Notes: generated from the sequence alone by a model not told the origin. 64,000 nucleotides of DNA from Pseudeuparius sepicola (GCA_963920635.1 OY987304.1:33418365-33482364); one strand, 5' to 3'. Positions 34,601 to 42,565 are shown, counted from the first letter of the stretch. Made by a program: numbers and translations.

Positions 34601-36371
34601 CATTTATGTTCCCGAGGCCAAAAAAGAGCGCACCTACGCATCGTGGAACATATTAAATTTTTCCTCCTATCGACAACACTTTACTACTTTGAATGATACT
34701 TTAAACTGCAAGTTTTTAAACACCATGCCTCTGCATAGTGCTCGTCTAAGTTATCAAGGCAGCCATAAAAAACCTTTTTAAAACAAGCTTTTATAAGCCG
34801 TGTACTAAAACGAATAAAATAAGTTTAGTTTTCGTTAATGATGAATTGCAACAAGTTTTTTTAAATTGTGACAAGATTTTGTAAATCAAAAAGCTTGTCG
34901 CGCGAATGGTAAAAAAATACATATCTTGGCAAGTAGGTACTTGCTTATCAACCAATCACTAACCAATAAATTTAATTGGTACCTACTTTTGGTTTACAAA
35001 AACTTATTGCAATTTGGCATTGTATTAGGTATCTTAACGAAAACCTGAACTTATTTAATTCGTTTTAGTACATGGCTTAAATAAAAGCTTGTTTTTAAAA
35101 AGGTTTTTTTTTTTACTTTATTTTGTGCTTTTTAGTACCTACCTATTTGATTGCCATGTCAAGAGGGTGGTAAAGAAAGTTAGTCCGCAAATACTAATTT
35201 ATTAGTAACTAGTGTGCAAAGCGCTGTTTAAGCGCTCCAGAATGACAATAAATATCATTCGGGTAATATCGCCTTCTTTACACCCTCAATGCATAGGTAT
35301 CTAAATGTCTATATTGTAAAATTCGTTACAGATTTTAAATGAGAGCAATTTAAATTTTCTCTCACTTACCCTACATATTATAGACAACGACAAATTTATT
35401 GGGAATATAAAATAGATCATGACCTGGATTAAATTTGTCAATCATCTTTTCCAGTATAAAAAATGAGCACTGAAAATTGTCTATTTTTCGAGATATTTTT
35501 CACGAAAAATGCGTCTACACTAATATAATACACCACCTGACTTTTCTGGATATTAGTTCAAGTACAGAAAACCAGCAATGTTTTTCTGTGATTCAAGTTA
35601 GGGAAACGTAGTTCAGTTATCGTTATGGAGATGTCAAGTAAACGCTTTGAGAGGGCATACTTAATTCATTTTGTTTTATTTAATTTTCATTTTCACTAGA
35701 GATCCTGGATAGGGAACCCTAATTTTCACTGGAGGAAAGGGCCATCAAACTATCCGTGGAAGGAAATGATACACTTTCTTTTAAAAAATTCTCGAGATTG
35801 ATATCGTAAATGTACTGTCCTCTGTGCGACTCTCGGCAATTAATTTCCCAATCCGAGACCCGGCCTGGAAATTTCTTTTAATCATAAAATATTTTGTATG
35901 CAATACGTCAAACTTTTTAAGTTGCCCCCCCCCCCCCCCCCATTAATATTTTCTGGGTGCGCTACTGACATAATATTATATTGTTCTTAATGTCTTTGTT
36001 ATTTTAGCCAGGAACAAAAATTCAATTTATGTCTTGAAGATATTTCTTCTCACCATATTATACCTTTAAAGCGAAGACTAGTTACTGGTGATATTTTTAG
36101 AACACCTTAATTCCAATAAGGGAACGAACTGGTCGATTTCTTGTGGTTTGGTATAGAATAATAAATTACTTTACTTTGTTATATTCGGTTTCTAAGTAGG
36201 TATACTTAGTTTGTTGCGTTTACCAAAGATATTATATCTTTGCGTTTACTTACAGAATTCTGCGTTCCATGCTGCTACGACGGACACCAAGTATATGCAC
36301 CACAGCGAGTCCACATACTTAGGGTACTCCACTTTTTGGGGGGGCAGAGGGGGCATCTTTTGTTATGAGGC
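4404..36371 (-). CDS. Ucp4: UCP4-type mitochondrial carrier, five coding exons, 3' end off window
   Basis: Inner-membrane solute carrier of the SLC25 family, most like uncoupling protein 4. Exons at 36371-36254 (ATG at 36356), 26752-26682, 16775-16571, 13513-13337 and 4626-4404 join with matching phases (1, 0, 1, 1, 2) and GT-AG borders, giving about 260 residues. All three carrier repeats carry the P-x-D-x-x-K/R signature: YPLDLIK near residue 37, SPTDLLK near 140, TPADVIK near 241. UCP4 hallmarks are the PYRG motif after the first helix pair, LWQG, and [18 protein letters not shown]4 proteins are usually ~320-340 residues, so one or two final exons lie left of position 1. The known role of the family is mild uncoupling or substrate transport in mitochondria; substrate cannot be read from sequence. 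Introns are 1.2-10 kb and full of transposons. The alternative is a UCP4 paralogue (insects have 4A/4B/4C). Confidence 0.9.
4853..5378. repeat. ~525-bp inverted-repeat element
   Basis: Arms of ~70-100 bp around AATACAACTCAA (right) and TTGAGTTGTATT (left), each next to an AGAGAGCCACTGTAG-like block, face each other. Ends are not sharp, so no target duplication is claimed. Confidence 0.5.
5539..6425. mobile_element. 887-bp palindromic MITE, TA duplication (copy 2)
   Basis: Second copy of the family at 541-1436: same CAGTGTGGTCATTTAAG terminus, same palindromic architecture, TA target duplication. Small indels separate the two copies. Confidence 0.85.
7300..8850. repeat. inverted pair of ~45-bp GC-rich blocks in UCP4 intron
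   Basis: The block around 7309-7350 (GCGTAAAGCCATTGTCCAG...) recurs inverted at about 8800-8850 (CTGGAGAATGGCTTTACGC). They may be the remains of one TIR element interrupted by the repeat at 7802-8369, or two copies of one dispersed repeat. Confidence 0.4.
7802..8369. repeat. element with inverted ends and an internal tandem duplication
   Basis: Ends GAGTCCCAGTTAA and TTAACTGGGACTC form an inverted pair. Inside, two direct ~170-bp copies (about 7925-8095 and 8168-8340, period ~243) share ATGCAACAARATCGCC, TAACTTTTTTGTTT and a TTGTTTGGAAAAA-like block. A diverged third copy lies near 10230-10400. Confidence 0.55.
8370..13336. other. UCP4 intron 5 remainder, mostly unrecognised
   Basis: No exon, RNA gene or complete element recognised apart from the micro-palindrome at 9735-9767 and the repeats noted. 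Short ORFs here have no recognisable protein features. Confidence 0.4.
9728..9774. mobile_element. micro-palindrome insertion, 33 bp, direct repeats GTACTAC
   Basis: Insert 9735-9767 has perfect 11-bp arms CATAGAAGAAT / ATTCTTCTATG around an 11-nt loop. The 7-bp direct repeats GTACTAC at 9728-9734 and 9768-9774 look like a target-site duplication; 8 bp is possible because the end base is ambiguous. Confidence 0.65.
13337..13513 (-). CDS. Ucp4: UCP4 coding exon 5 (second carrier repeat)
   Basis: Acceptor TTTACAG ends at 13514 and donor GTATCT begins at 13336. The 177-nt exon encodes [19 protein letters not shown] followed by [10 protein letters not shown], a UCP4 core block with the second carrier signature SPTDLLK, and ends in GLWKG. 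It is split by one nucleotide on each side (Cys from exon 4, Gly into exon 6). Confidence 0.92.
13780..13817. mobile_element. micro-palindrome insertion, 24 bp, direct repeats CTCATAG
   Basis: Insert 13787-13810 is a perfect 24-bp palindrome starting CACAGAATAGCC. It is flanked by identical CTCATAG at 13780-13786 and 13811-13817. There is no loop: the two arms meet at CCGG. Confidence 0.7.
14159..15301. mobile_element. 1.14-kb palindromic MITE, CAGGGTGTTCCTTAATGAC family
   Basis: Both ends read CAGGGTGTTCCTTAATGACA inward with TA flanks. The two ~550-bp arms are inverted copies, including the shared block CTCACAGAGGGCGCCACTTG. No coding capacity. A fragment of the same arm lies at about 43590-43775. 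Confidence 0.85.
15716..15760. mobile_element. micro-palindrome insertion, 31 bp, direct repeats CTAAAAC
   Basis: Insert 15723-15753 begins CACAGAAAAT and ends ATTTTCTGTG (perfect 10-bp arms, 11-nt loop). It is flanked by identical CTAAAAC at 15716-15722 and 15754-15760. The loop contains GTAGTAG, which is also present in the loop of the 9735 insert. Confidence 0.7.
16571..16775 (-). CDS. Ucp4: UCP4 coding exon 4 (PYRGM to FPVWKSAL)
   Basis: Acceptor TTCTAG precedes 16775; donor GTATGT begins at 16570. It encodes [19 protein letters not shown], then [13 protein letters not shown] and YSGTRIITY, the matrix loop and second helix region of UCP4, ending [11 protein letters not shown]4 normally has TPA before the RH motif; here the residues are HAA, a lineage-specific change. 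Open reading beyond the donor is intron read-through without carrier similarity. Confidence 0.93.
16776..18480. repeat. intron 3 sequence with a diverged ~120-bp tandem duplication
   Basis: About 17880-18000 and 18000-18120 are diverged direct copies (TATTAAGRAAACTTGTTC ... TAGACCTACTTTG). The rest of the interval shows no recognisable gene or element end. Confidence 0.4.
18481..18890 (+). repeat. dispersed hAT-like repeat fragment, copy 1
   Basis: Shares long stretches with 46290-46640: AATCTGAAGATATTGG, TTTCGCCTRCGGCRCATTTT, TCTATATACGTCACTGAAG, TAAATAATTCCTTG and GCTTGAGCCG, in the same order and orientation, and ends near a C-rich run as the other copy does. Non-coding. Confidence 0.6.
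19193..20424. mobile_element. 1.23-kb palindromic MITE, CAGGGTGATTCAGTTCC family
   Basis: Termini CAGGGTGATTCAGTTCCGGT and its inverse (ending CACCTTG) are flanked by TA. The long arms mirror each other, so the same peptide-like ORF appears at 19261 (+) and 20287 (-). Those mirrored ORFs are by-products of the palindrome, not genes. Confidence 0.85.
21073..21079 (+). promoter_or_regulatory. TATA box of the hAT element, with heat-shock-element-like half sites upstream
   Basis: TATATAA at 21073 is preceded at 21030-21056 by GAA/TTC repeats, one pair in perfect nGAAnnTTCn spacing (21045-21054). It is followed by an initiator-like CAGTATT near 21111 and an A-rich leader. The TATA call is good; heat-shock control is speculative. 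Confidence 0.45.
21269..21611 (+). pseudogene. hAT (DUF4371-type) transposase remnant, N- and C-terminal ends fused by deletion
   Basis: An N-terminal piece ([19 protein letters not shown]...) is followed in another frame by the hAT C-terminal dimerisation region: [18 protein letters not shown] then [18 protein letters not shown] and SENRLNG. The diagnostic ERSFS..R/K motif is intact; the RNase-H-like DDE core is absent and the frame shifts at about 21430. Transposition would need enzyme from elsewhere. Confidence 0.8.
21872..22553. other. GC-richer stretch right of the hAT, unrecognised
   Basis: Contains GC-rich blocks (21900-22110, 22140-22230). Joining it to 20700-20761 restores the pre-insertion sequence around CGATGGGC. 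It may be an older retroelement fragment, but no protein similarity could be recognised. Confidence 0.3.
22558..22894. mobile_element. 337-bp palindromic MITE with TTAA (or TTA) duplication
   Basis: TIR GAGGGGGTTGMCGACAGCG at each end, flanked by TTAA at 22554 and 22895. The arms (~140 bp) are strongly inverted around a ~50-bp centre. TTAA fits piggyBac and TTA fits PIF/Harbinger; the terminus does not settle which. Confidence 0.75.
24025..24070 (+). repeat. dispersed motif AGCCAAGTGCGAGTCG...CGAAGGGTTCC
   Basis: Reads AGCCAAGTGCGAGTCGAACT, then CGCACACGAAGGGTTCCATA. It contains the hairpin GCGAGT/ACTCGC. From memory, nearly the same string is widespread in lepidopteran genomes as part of a mobile repeat. 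It lies ~100 bp from a tRNA-Met-like block. Confidence 0.5.
24153..24228 (-). pseudogene. tRNA-Met-like sequence (anticodon CAT), probably pseudogene or SINE head
   Basis: On the minus strand the D-arm TAGCGCAGTGGAAGCG (A box), an intact anticodon arm CTGGGCTCATAACCCAG with CAT, and the B box GTTCGAAAC are all present and spaced as in elongator tRNA-Met. The acceptor halves do not pair and the T-stem has mismatches, so a functional tRNA is unlikely. Confidence 0.6.
24490..24790. other. GC-rich block with overlapping ORFs on both strands, unidentified
   Basis: Sharply GC-richer than its surroundings and open in four frames, two on each strand (24414-24785 +, 24452-24850 +, 24362-24748 -, 24487-24756 -). 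The predicted peptides are Arg/Pro/Gly rich and resemble no family I know. Open frames may simply reflect the lack of A/T-rich stops. Possibly the 5' end of a retroelement. Confidence 0.3.
25241..26494. mobile_element. ~1.25-kb TIR element with second internal inverted pair
   Basis: Outer ends AGAYCCGTAAAGTAAGAAGG (left) and inverse (right, ending TTACGGATCT) plus an inner pair GAGGCACACGGGATAGAAGG at ~25350 with its inverse at ~26373. The target duplication is not clear. No transposase recognised inside. Confidence 0.6.
26682..26752 (-). CDS. Ucp4: UCP4 coding exon 3 (first carrier signature)
   Basis: A short 71-nt exon, acceptor TTTCCAG and donor GTAAGG, encoding [19 protein letters not shown] and four more residues. 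This is the first P-x-D-x-x-K carrier signature. Its first two bases complete a Leu codon begun in exon 2, and it ends in phase 0 before PYRGM of exon 4. Family members often have LTKTR where this protein has LIKTR. Confidence 0.92.
27164..27174 (+). promoter_or_regulatory. isolated Pol III B-box-like motif
   Basis: GGTTCGAATCC matches the tRNA B box exactly and follows a short T-stem-like CCCGG, but no A box or acceptor stem is visible upstream. Could be a tRNA fragment or chance. Confidence 0.3.
27301..28245. mobile_element. copy of the CAGGGTGTCTACTTTTAA palindromic family, right end lost
   Basis: TA-flanked left end CAGTGTGTCTACTGTTAA, followed by the arm shared with 41838 and 61240 (GTGAGATATTCTCAAAAACC and a terminal ATTTAAAATCTGACACCA-like block). 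The right arm (about 28040-28245) mirrors it but stops before the terminus. Confidence 0.7.
28246..29560. other. UCP4 intron 2 sequence, nothing recognised
   Basis: No gene, element end or RNA recognised. It contains a few repeated GAGTCCC blocks at 28310-28375. Confidence 0.35.
29956..30200. repeat. palindromic MITE nested in the hAT
   Basis: Inverted arms ATAGTCAGAAATTATTTAAG / CTTAAATAATTTCTGACTAT and GTGCACC / GGTGCAC, about 100 bp per arm with a ~40-bp centre. Confidence 0.65.
30435..30738. repeat. CAGGGTGTCCCATTTTCG palindromic fragment nested in the hAT
   Basis: Left end CAGGGTGTCCCATTTTCGC and right end CGAAAATGGGACATCTTGTA face each other, as in the TA-duplication palindrome families elsewhere in the window. 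Confidence 0.55.
31040..31330 (-). other. 96-codon ORF of unknown nature in UCP4 intron
   Basis: Opens [19 protein letters not shown] and becomes Lys/Ser rich ([20 protein letters not shown]). It is more balanced in composition than the AT-driven ORFs nearby, but I recognise no domain, and no flanking splice sites or promoter stand out. It may be a transposon fragment. Confidence 0.2.
32090..32290 (+). pseudogene. mariner-like (DDxD) transposase C-terminal remnant
   Basis: In one frame DLNPLDFYF, a stop where family members have Trp, then [10 protein letters not shown]; in another [15 protein letters not shown]. This is the region around the third catalytic Asp of insect mariner-type transposases. 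Stops and frameshifts show long decay. Confidence 0.6.
32514..34760. other. AT-rich UCP4 intron 2, nothing recognised
   Basis: No exon or element end recognised. Short TACC/GGTA-rich motifs (such as GTACCTACCTAT near 34268) recur here and through the rest of the window. Confidence 0.35.
34764..35112. repeat. ~350-bp palindromic MITE
   Basis: Inverted arms AAAAAACCTTTTTAAAACAA / TTGTTTTTAAAAAGGTTTTT, continuing through CGTTTTAGTAC and TCTTAACGAAAAC-like blocks (~75 bp per arm). Target duplication not resolved because the ends are A/T runs. Confidence 0.6.
36217..36249. mobile_element. micro-palindrome insertion, 19 bp, direct repeats CGTTTAC, at UCP4 exon 2 splice donor
   Basis: Insert 36224-36242 has arms CAAAGATA/TATCTTTG and a 3-nt centre. 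It is flanked by identical CGTTTAC at 36217-36223 and 36243-36249. On the UCP4 strand the proximal repeat is intron positions +5 to +11, so the +5 G of the donor GTAAGT is part of the duplicated target. Confidence 0.65.
36254..36371 (-). CDS. Ucp4: UCP4 exon 2 with start codon (36356) and first helix
   Basis: Acceptor TATTTTAG ends at 36372 and donor GTAAGT begins at 36253. The ATG at 36356-36354 sits in a good context (AAAAG before it). It opens [19 protein letters not shown], followed by the first transmembrane helix [15 protein letters not shown]. This matches the usual UCP4 pattern of a Pro-rich N-terminus followed by YxxSxxAAxxAE just before the first carrier signature. Fifteen bases of 5' UTR are included. 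The ATG is the first in frame: the acceptor lies just upstream, and joining the open frame of the upstream exon would run into a stop. Confidence 0.85.
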
Positions 36372-37619
36372 CTAAAATAAATATAAATATAACATTTTTA
36401 ATAATACACATTTTCTTGAGTTTAATTACAAAGAGGTTCTACTAAAGATTAGTAACAGTTGCATTAATATCCTTGAGTGTACCTACTAAAATTATCTATT
36501 TGATTTCAAACTCTACAGAATCACGAAAAAATTTGCATACAATGCAATCTACGGTGTCGTAAATATACCTACACTTCAGACAAATATTTATATTTTACAA
36601 TATGCAATCGTCTATTACTGTTTCAAATTGTAACAATCAACAACTGAGGATATTAATATATTTAGGTAGTACCATTGATTGGTAATATTTACTGGAAAAA
36701 TACTAAAAATGATCCATAATCATTTTTATGGGCATGTGGACAGTAGACAGTTTATGCTTGGATCCCATAAATCGAAATGTACTACTACCTTTTATTGGCG
36801 TCCTAGCACTAATTTATTTTACAAATTTTTACAATTTGAACTTGTTTTGTAAAAATTTTGAAATAAGTGCGATAAGTAGGTATCTCATATTGATATTACT
36901 GTAGGTAGGTATTTTGTAAATAAAGTTCTTTAAAAAATCAGGCTACCTTACTATATTAACTGTTCTGCTATAAAATGTATAAAATATCTAATATTGTTTT
37001 GCTTCTAGATATTTCTAGGAAGCTGCACTACCTAAGGGGGTATATTATCTTTGCAAAATAATAGGTAGCTTAGATATGTACACTTCACACACAAATTACT
37101 ATTTGTGTGTAACAAACTAAATCCCAAATACTTAATAGGTAACAATTAAATTCGTATAACTTTTTAAATTTTATTGTATTTATCAAAATTGGAACTAACG
37201 GGCGAAAAGCAGATAAAACTATGCAATCGCGATAGCTTGGTAAATGAGGTAAGTACCTACTCAAATTTCTGAACCCTGCAACGTCGCGTAAAGGAAAAGT
37301 CTGAAAATTCTCCGACAACAGCCTACTTACATAATTTTGTTAAATTTTGCAAGACTACATAGTTTAGATTGCGTTCTAGTGGAACCTGTAATAAAACTAT
37401 TTTTTGTTTTCTAACTTTTCTGTTAAAGTTTTTTTAACAAATTAAAATCTTCAGTGAATCAGCTGATTTTCTACGTACATTTTCGGATGTATCTCTGTTT
37501 TTGTTTTGGTCGGCTAACGTGACAACGTCGCAAGTAACCTTTAAACCCATACCAAAATAAAAAAAGCAATGAAATTATAAAACAAGCTATTTGGATATGT
37601 GACTGGTGTGAAAACTTAC

Positions 37620-37720
37620 CATTTATTTTTGGAGAGAAATTGCTAGAGAGCACGTTTGCTTTTTGTAAGAAACATATCGGGTTCTGGGAACAGAATGCCC
37701 TCCCCGGCGTGTTCATATCG
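37620..37720 (-). other. Ucp4: candidate non-coding first exon of UCP4
   Basis: On the minus strand a CpG-richer stretch ends in a consensus donor (AATG then GTAAGT) at 37620-37614. It carries a short upstream ATG frame (MNTPGRAF...) that does not continue in frame through exon 2, so if used it is 5' UTR with an upstream ORF. The 5' boundary is not visible. This is inferred from position, donor quality and the adjacent CRE-like site. Confidence 0.4.
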
Positions 37721-37756
37721 ATCGACCGCTGGCGGTTGAGGCAAAGTTCGGAACGA

Positions 37757-37764
37757 TGACGTCA
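37757..37764. promoter_or_regulatory. palindromic CRE site TGACGTCA upstream of UCP4
   Basis: A perfect cAMP-response-element octamer, TGACGTCA, lies ~40 bp upstream of the candidate UCP4 first exon, in a locally CpG-rich stretch. CREB/ATF-family factors bind this octamer. Its function here is inferred from position only. Confidence 0.4.
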
Positions 37765-38887
37765 TAGACAAAACGTGACATTCGTAGAGTATCTTAGGTA
37801 TCTCAGTACGTAACATCGTAAACAGATTAGCCGCGCTTCTAATTCCTATAACATTAAAACTTATTCTCTATTTTTTAATCTAAGTATAAACTGACTACTA
37901 ATTATGGTAAAAATAAACCCTAATCTTATGTTCATTACCTACCTCTCTGTTTGTCTGTGATTTATTAAATGGACTTTAATAAAACTTATTAGTTTGTAAG
38001 TTTAGTCAGTTTGCTTGCAAACCATTGAGATTGTTTGAAACAACGCCAAACCTATTTCCATACTTTAAGGCAATAGAATTACCTACCTACATTTTAAATC
38101 TTAATTCTTTCTCTGGGGAAGGTAACAATGTACCTACCTACCTAACAATTATTTCAAAGTTGGAGCCCTGTCGAGAACGGTAATTCTGAACAACTCTTGA
38201 TTCAAATATTAATTGTTCACTTATTCTGAGACACTGTAGATTATTTAAGCTGATTTATCGCTCATTCTAGACATGCAACACTTACTAGTGGTATATGATA
38301 GGTATTTATGGTTTCAAAATGATGAAATTTATTATATCACAAATATCTGCCTACATTTATGAAACTAAAAAAAAATAAGTAAATTTCAGGGTTATCTAAT
38401 TCAGTGGCGTGGCCGCAGGTGGGCCTGGGTGGGCACCCACCGAGAATTGTAGACCCAGAAGTGTCTATCCAAAAAATGGAAACATTTATGGTATGGAAAC
38501 ATGGGCCTTAATTTATGGAAACTACAAATAATATCGTAAAGTAAACTATGCCTTAAAAAATACAACCGTAATATTTCTATTATAATAGTTACAGAGCCGT
38601 AGATGAGGGGAGGGGTTGTGGGTTCAAACCAACGATATACGGGAATAGATGACTCACTCTAATACAAATAAATCGGTTTTATTTGGCTTCTACATTAGCA
38701 TTTCCTAAATTAAGTCTTTCCTATTTTGTAATGCATAATAAATAGTCTTTTGATAGACTTGTATATCGTACATTTACAAAATAATCTAAATTTTATAAAA
38801 AAAACTGGAAAACTTGAATGTGCCAACAATGCAACAATAACATCTTTTCAATATCATGAAACAAAACAACTTGCCTTTGGTAATACC
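37765..38887. other. start of the UCP4-drk intergenic region
   Basis: AT-rich. At 38402 there is a hAT-like left end CAGTGGCGTGGCCGCAGGTG without a visible right partner, and at ~38590 a GAGGGGAGGGGTTGTGGGTT block that recurs inverted after 39129. No gene recognised. Confidence 0.35.
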
Positions 38888-38889
38888 TA

Positions 38890-39129
38890 TACCGTACTTT
38901 CACCGTTTTAGTATACATAGCCATGGCTGGGCGGCGCGCCGCCGTGTATTCGGCTAGGTTCGTCAGTCATTGGCGAGGGGCGGGGCGTGTTTTTTGCTCG
39001 CAAAACTCGACTGATAAGCGGTGCGGGACTACTGTGTACTCCCCCCGCCAACGACTGACAAACCTAGCTGGACGCACGGCGACGCGCGGCCTATTCCCCT
39101 ATGTCTACTAAAACGGTGAAAGTACGGTA
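38890..39129. mobile_element. 240-bp GC-cored palindromic MITE
   Basis: Termini TACCGTACTTTCACCGTTTT in inverted orientation, TA at the borders. The centre is CpG-rich (GGGCGGCGCGCCGCC) and also largely palindromic. The ORF at 38923 is a by-product. Confidence 0.75.
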
Positions 39130-41837
39130 TATCGTTGGTTCAAACCCTCCTCATCGGGAAAAAAATAACAAATTTCTGTAGATGTAACTATACGACCTCA
39201 CACAACTGGTAAGTAAAGCGTGTTTATCCAAAAGTTAAATATGATGGTGCCCATTGAAATAAATAAATTGAAGGAAAAAGGTTGTCGCTTATTCAGCGTT
39301 GTTATTGAAAATAACTGAATTGTTGCTGGCGACGTGATCTAATTATTGGTAATAGGGGCATTTTCATTTGGAAAAAAGAGTAGGTACCTAAATAAGCACC
39401 TTGACGTAAAATTAAACACATTTTAGCCTCTCTGTCTCGGGCAAAAATCGAAGCTGTAGATCCATTGGTACCTATCAGATGGTAGATGACCAATAATAAT
39501 TATTACGGGAAAAAATCCTATAAGCACCATTAATTATTCCTTTGAAGAAATGTTGTGAAATGAAAAATACCTTCCTACATAACATCGTCATATAATTGCC
39601 TTTTTTTTAATTTAATGAATCCAGAATTTTTAACTTATGGTTGAAAATAATCTTTTCTAAAATGTCCAGAATAAACTAGATACCTACATTTTGGTTTTGT
39701 CTTAGAATAACAATGCTTGGTTGTTATTCTAAGGGTTTTGTGGTTTCTCTGTACAAAACTAGAAATGACTTCATATTTAGACCTTTTTTACCAGGAAAAT
39801 TTACTGAACGACGAACTTCTTTGACAGTAGTTGGAGAAGGTATATTTAACATAGCCTTAACTTTATCGGAGTCAAGCATCCACAACGTATCCAAGATATT
39901 TCATTTCACTCCTATAAAATTGTCCCTTGTCTCAACTGATCTGAATTTAGGCGATCTTATAGTGACTGGGCCAGGACAACTATTTCGTCCAAGTAAACGA
40001 ACACGTGAGGTTCAAGATCAGCCCCTAAAATATTACCTGTTTACCTCTGCCAGGTCGAGGATGAATTGCTAAGGACAAAAGGCATTCGGTAAAATTAAAA
40101 CAACCTTCTGCGCGGGCGTGAGAACTCAGCGACAAGGACGTGGAAAAATGCGCTCTTAAGATCTAAACTGGATAAGAATTTGGCATCACATGCTTTCTGT
40201 GCATAGCATTTAGCGGTATCAATCTGACTCAAAACAAAGATGTGGTGGATACTTTGTATTTAATCCTTGCCCAGCACAAACTCACCAAGTTTCATATTTA
40301 ATATTCAATTTAGGAAGAAGATAAAAACACCATTCATTCTAACTCCAACAATGAAACTGGTCTTATTCGACGAAGGTTTGCCGATTTTATAGGACGGTAG
40401 GTACTTTCTATTGTGATAGTTTTCCTTGCCAATCATATTTCGATGGAATTTAATGTAAGTAAGGAAAAAGAGGCATATAATTTTTCATGGTAATTGGCCG
40501 ATATTATCGAGCCAAAGGAAAATAAAAACAAACAAAATGAACACAATTTCTGGCTACGTGCTTTATTTTTCAAAAATGGTTGTGACATGGTGAGTGTATC
40601 AATTCTAAGCTAGATCATTCGTACTGCTCCTCTCTGGCCCCAGTCTAGATATATCTTAACAATAGGTACAGGTATTCCAAAAATATGAATTGTATAATCT
40701 AGTCTTCTACTTGGAAGGTGTGAAACAATTCTGGGCTCTACGAAACTCTAGATTCTGGGAGATAGATTTTCTATAGCAGACGGCAGACACTTCGTACCAC
40801 TTTGTACTAAAGAGGCTGCATAAACATAGTTTTACAAACCTTGGATTGGTATCGACTGGTATCTGTCGAACGCTTTAGTTGCGGTAATGCAAAAGTTAAT
40901 AATTTAAGATTTTGGACATTTTATTTTCAAGGCACCCTAAAATATTAGTTTGTAAAGCAAGAGTGGATGTTGTCCATATATCGCGAGAGGAGAACGTAGA
41001 CTTCACGGCAATATGGACATTCCACTCGAGATGTACAGTATATTTTTTCTACACATAATTGATATTTGATCATACCTATACCTATGCGTGGAAGATCGTT
41101 TGCTAAATTACTCTAATCTGTTAGGATAAAGTTAATTCAAGGGTTGTTTGATTTGCAAATACGTCAACACACGCCGTAAAAAGTTTAACTGTCATTGATG
41201 GATTTCCATTTCATACTCTACATAGGATGATGGATAAGAAATTATATCCATTCAGTTAATTCAATTCAGTTGTCTATTTACCCATTCTGTAGATTGTAAA
41301 GATAACTGAAGATATGCAGGGTGTGCCAAAAGTCAACGTCATCCCTTGGAGGGCTGATTGGCCAACTCATGACTGATCACAATATCAAAATAGGACCTTG
41401 GTAAAAAATCGTAGGTAATTAGTTTGCGAAATATTGTCACTTTATGAATTTCGTGCAAATCGACACCTTACCAGAGTTCCACAGTTACATAATTCCATGT
41501 TCTAATAATCCAATAATCCTGAAGAGCCCTATTATATCGATCGCAGCTAAATTAAAATAAAACCAATAGTGCTATATTTAAGTACCTTTTGGGGAAAAAA
41601 CATTTTTTGTGCCAGTCGACAAATGGTTCTAGGTGGAAATAAATGCGGGCAAGCTGCAATACAGTTTTTTATCTTTGTTTGGATGTGTTGAACACAATAC
41701 TAAATTTGCACGGTCTATCGATCCCGGATTTGGCCGCCATATTGGAAAATTCCATATAAAAATTTTCTTTTTATGAACTTTTTAAAATAACTCGGTCTTA
41801 GTGCACCGTACAGAAAATTTTCAAATAACCGAAAATA
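39130..41837. other. intergenic, mostly unrecognised
   Basis: Holds one micro-palindrome (39701), an ~80-bp imperfect inverted repeat at 40970-41030 (arms AGTGGATGTTGTCCATAT / ATATGGACATTCCACT) and a lone CAGGGTGTGCCAAAAGTC element end near 41318. The 119-codon ORF at 39713 has no recognisable features. Confidence 0.35.
39693..39741. mobile_element. micro-palindrome insertion, 33 bp, direct repeats GGTTTTGT
   Basis: Insert 39701-39733 has perfect 13-bp arms CTTAGAATAACAA / TTGTTATTCTAAG around TGCTTGG. It is flanked by identical 8-bp GGTTTTGT at 39693-39700 and 39734-39741. Confidence 0.7.
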
Positions 41838-42309
41838 CAGGGTGTCTACTTTTAAGTGTATACAAATCGATAAAAAATGTATTTTGTGAGATATTTTCAA
41901 AAACCTTTTTTTTGTTCGAAAGGTCTTTAAAAAACGCTTCTTTTGACGTTTTTACTTTTGTCAAAATGCAAATCCAGGGACGGCTACGATTTTTTTATAC
42001 CCCGATTTTCACAAAAAAACATTTAGCGATTTTTTTATTTAAAATCTGACACAACAGCGTTAATCAGGACACCCCAATTCCCCCATATACTAAATTTCAA
42101 AATATACAGGGTGTCTCAAAAAACTGGGACGCTCACTTCTGGTCTAAGCTGAAGTGAGTAATGGCTACCTACTGACAATAATTTTCGTTTACATATAAGA
42201 AGCTTTTCCCGCTTTTGTGTTTATACATTTGATTTTCGACCTTTGCATTTTCGACCTTTTTCCCGCCATCATCATTTTCAATTATTCCCTAAAAATTAGA
42301 ACTATTTTT

Positions 42310-42565
42310 TATTAATTCGACCTTTTTTTATTCGACATTTTATGATTCGACCTTTTGTAATTCGATCTTTTGTGATTCGACCTTTTGTGATTCGACCTTT
42401 TGTATTTCGACCTTCTGTGTTTCGACCTTTTGTAGTTTCGACCTTGTGTCTTTCCATCTTTTTTGATTCAACCTTTTGTGATTCGATCTTTTGTAGTTTC
42501 TATATTTTGTTTTCGACATTTTGTGATTCTGCCGATTGTGATTCGATCTTTTGATTTTCCATCTT
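42310..42565. repeat. 15-bp minisatellite TTYGACCTTTTGTRA
   Basis: About 15-17 diverging head-to-tail units of TTCGACCTTTTGTGA. Because the unit is a multiple of three, both strands stay open: the plus strand reads IRPFV-type pentapeptides, the minus strand QKVES-type. Protein coding is not supported otherwise. Confidence 0.8.

Noticed and set aside
37471..37716. ORF starting MNTPGRAFCSQNP as the UCP4 N-terminus
   Set aside because: Its frame after the donor would hit a stop in exon 2, whereas exon 2 has its own well-placed ATG and the expected helix-1 sequence; it is more likely an upstream ORF.
39713..40072. 119-codon ORF
   Set aside because: Starts inside a micro-palindrome insertion and shows no recognisable domain or conserved motif.
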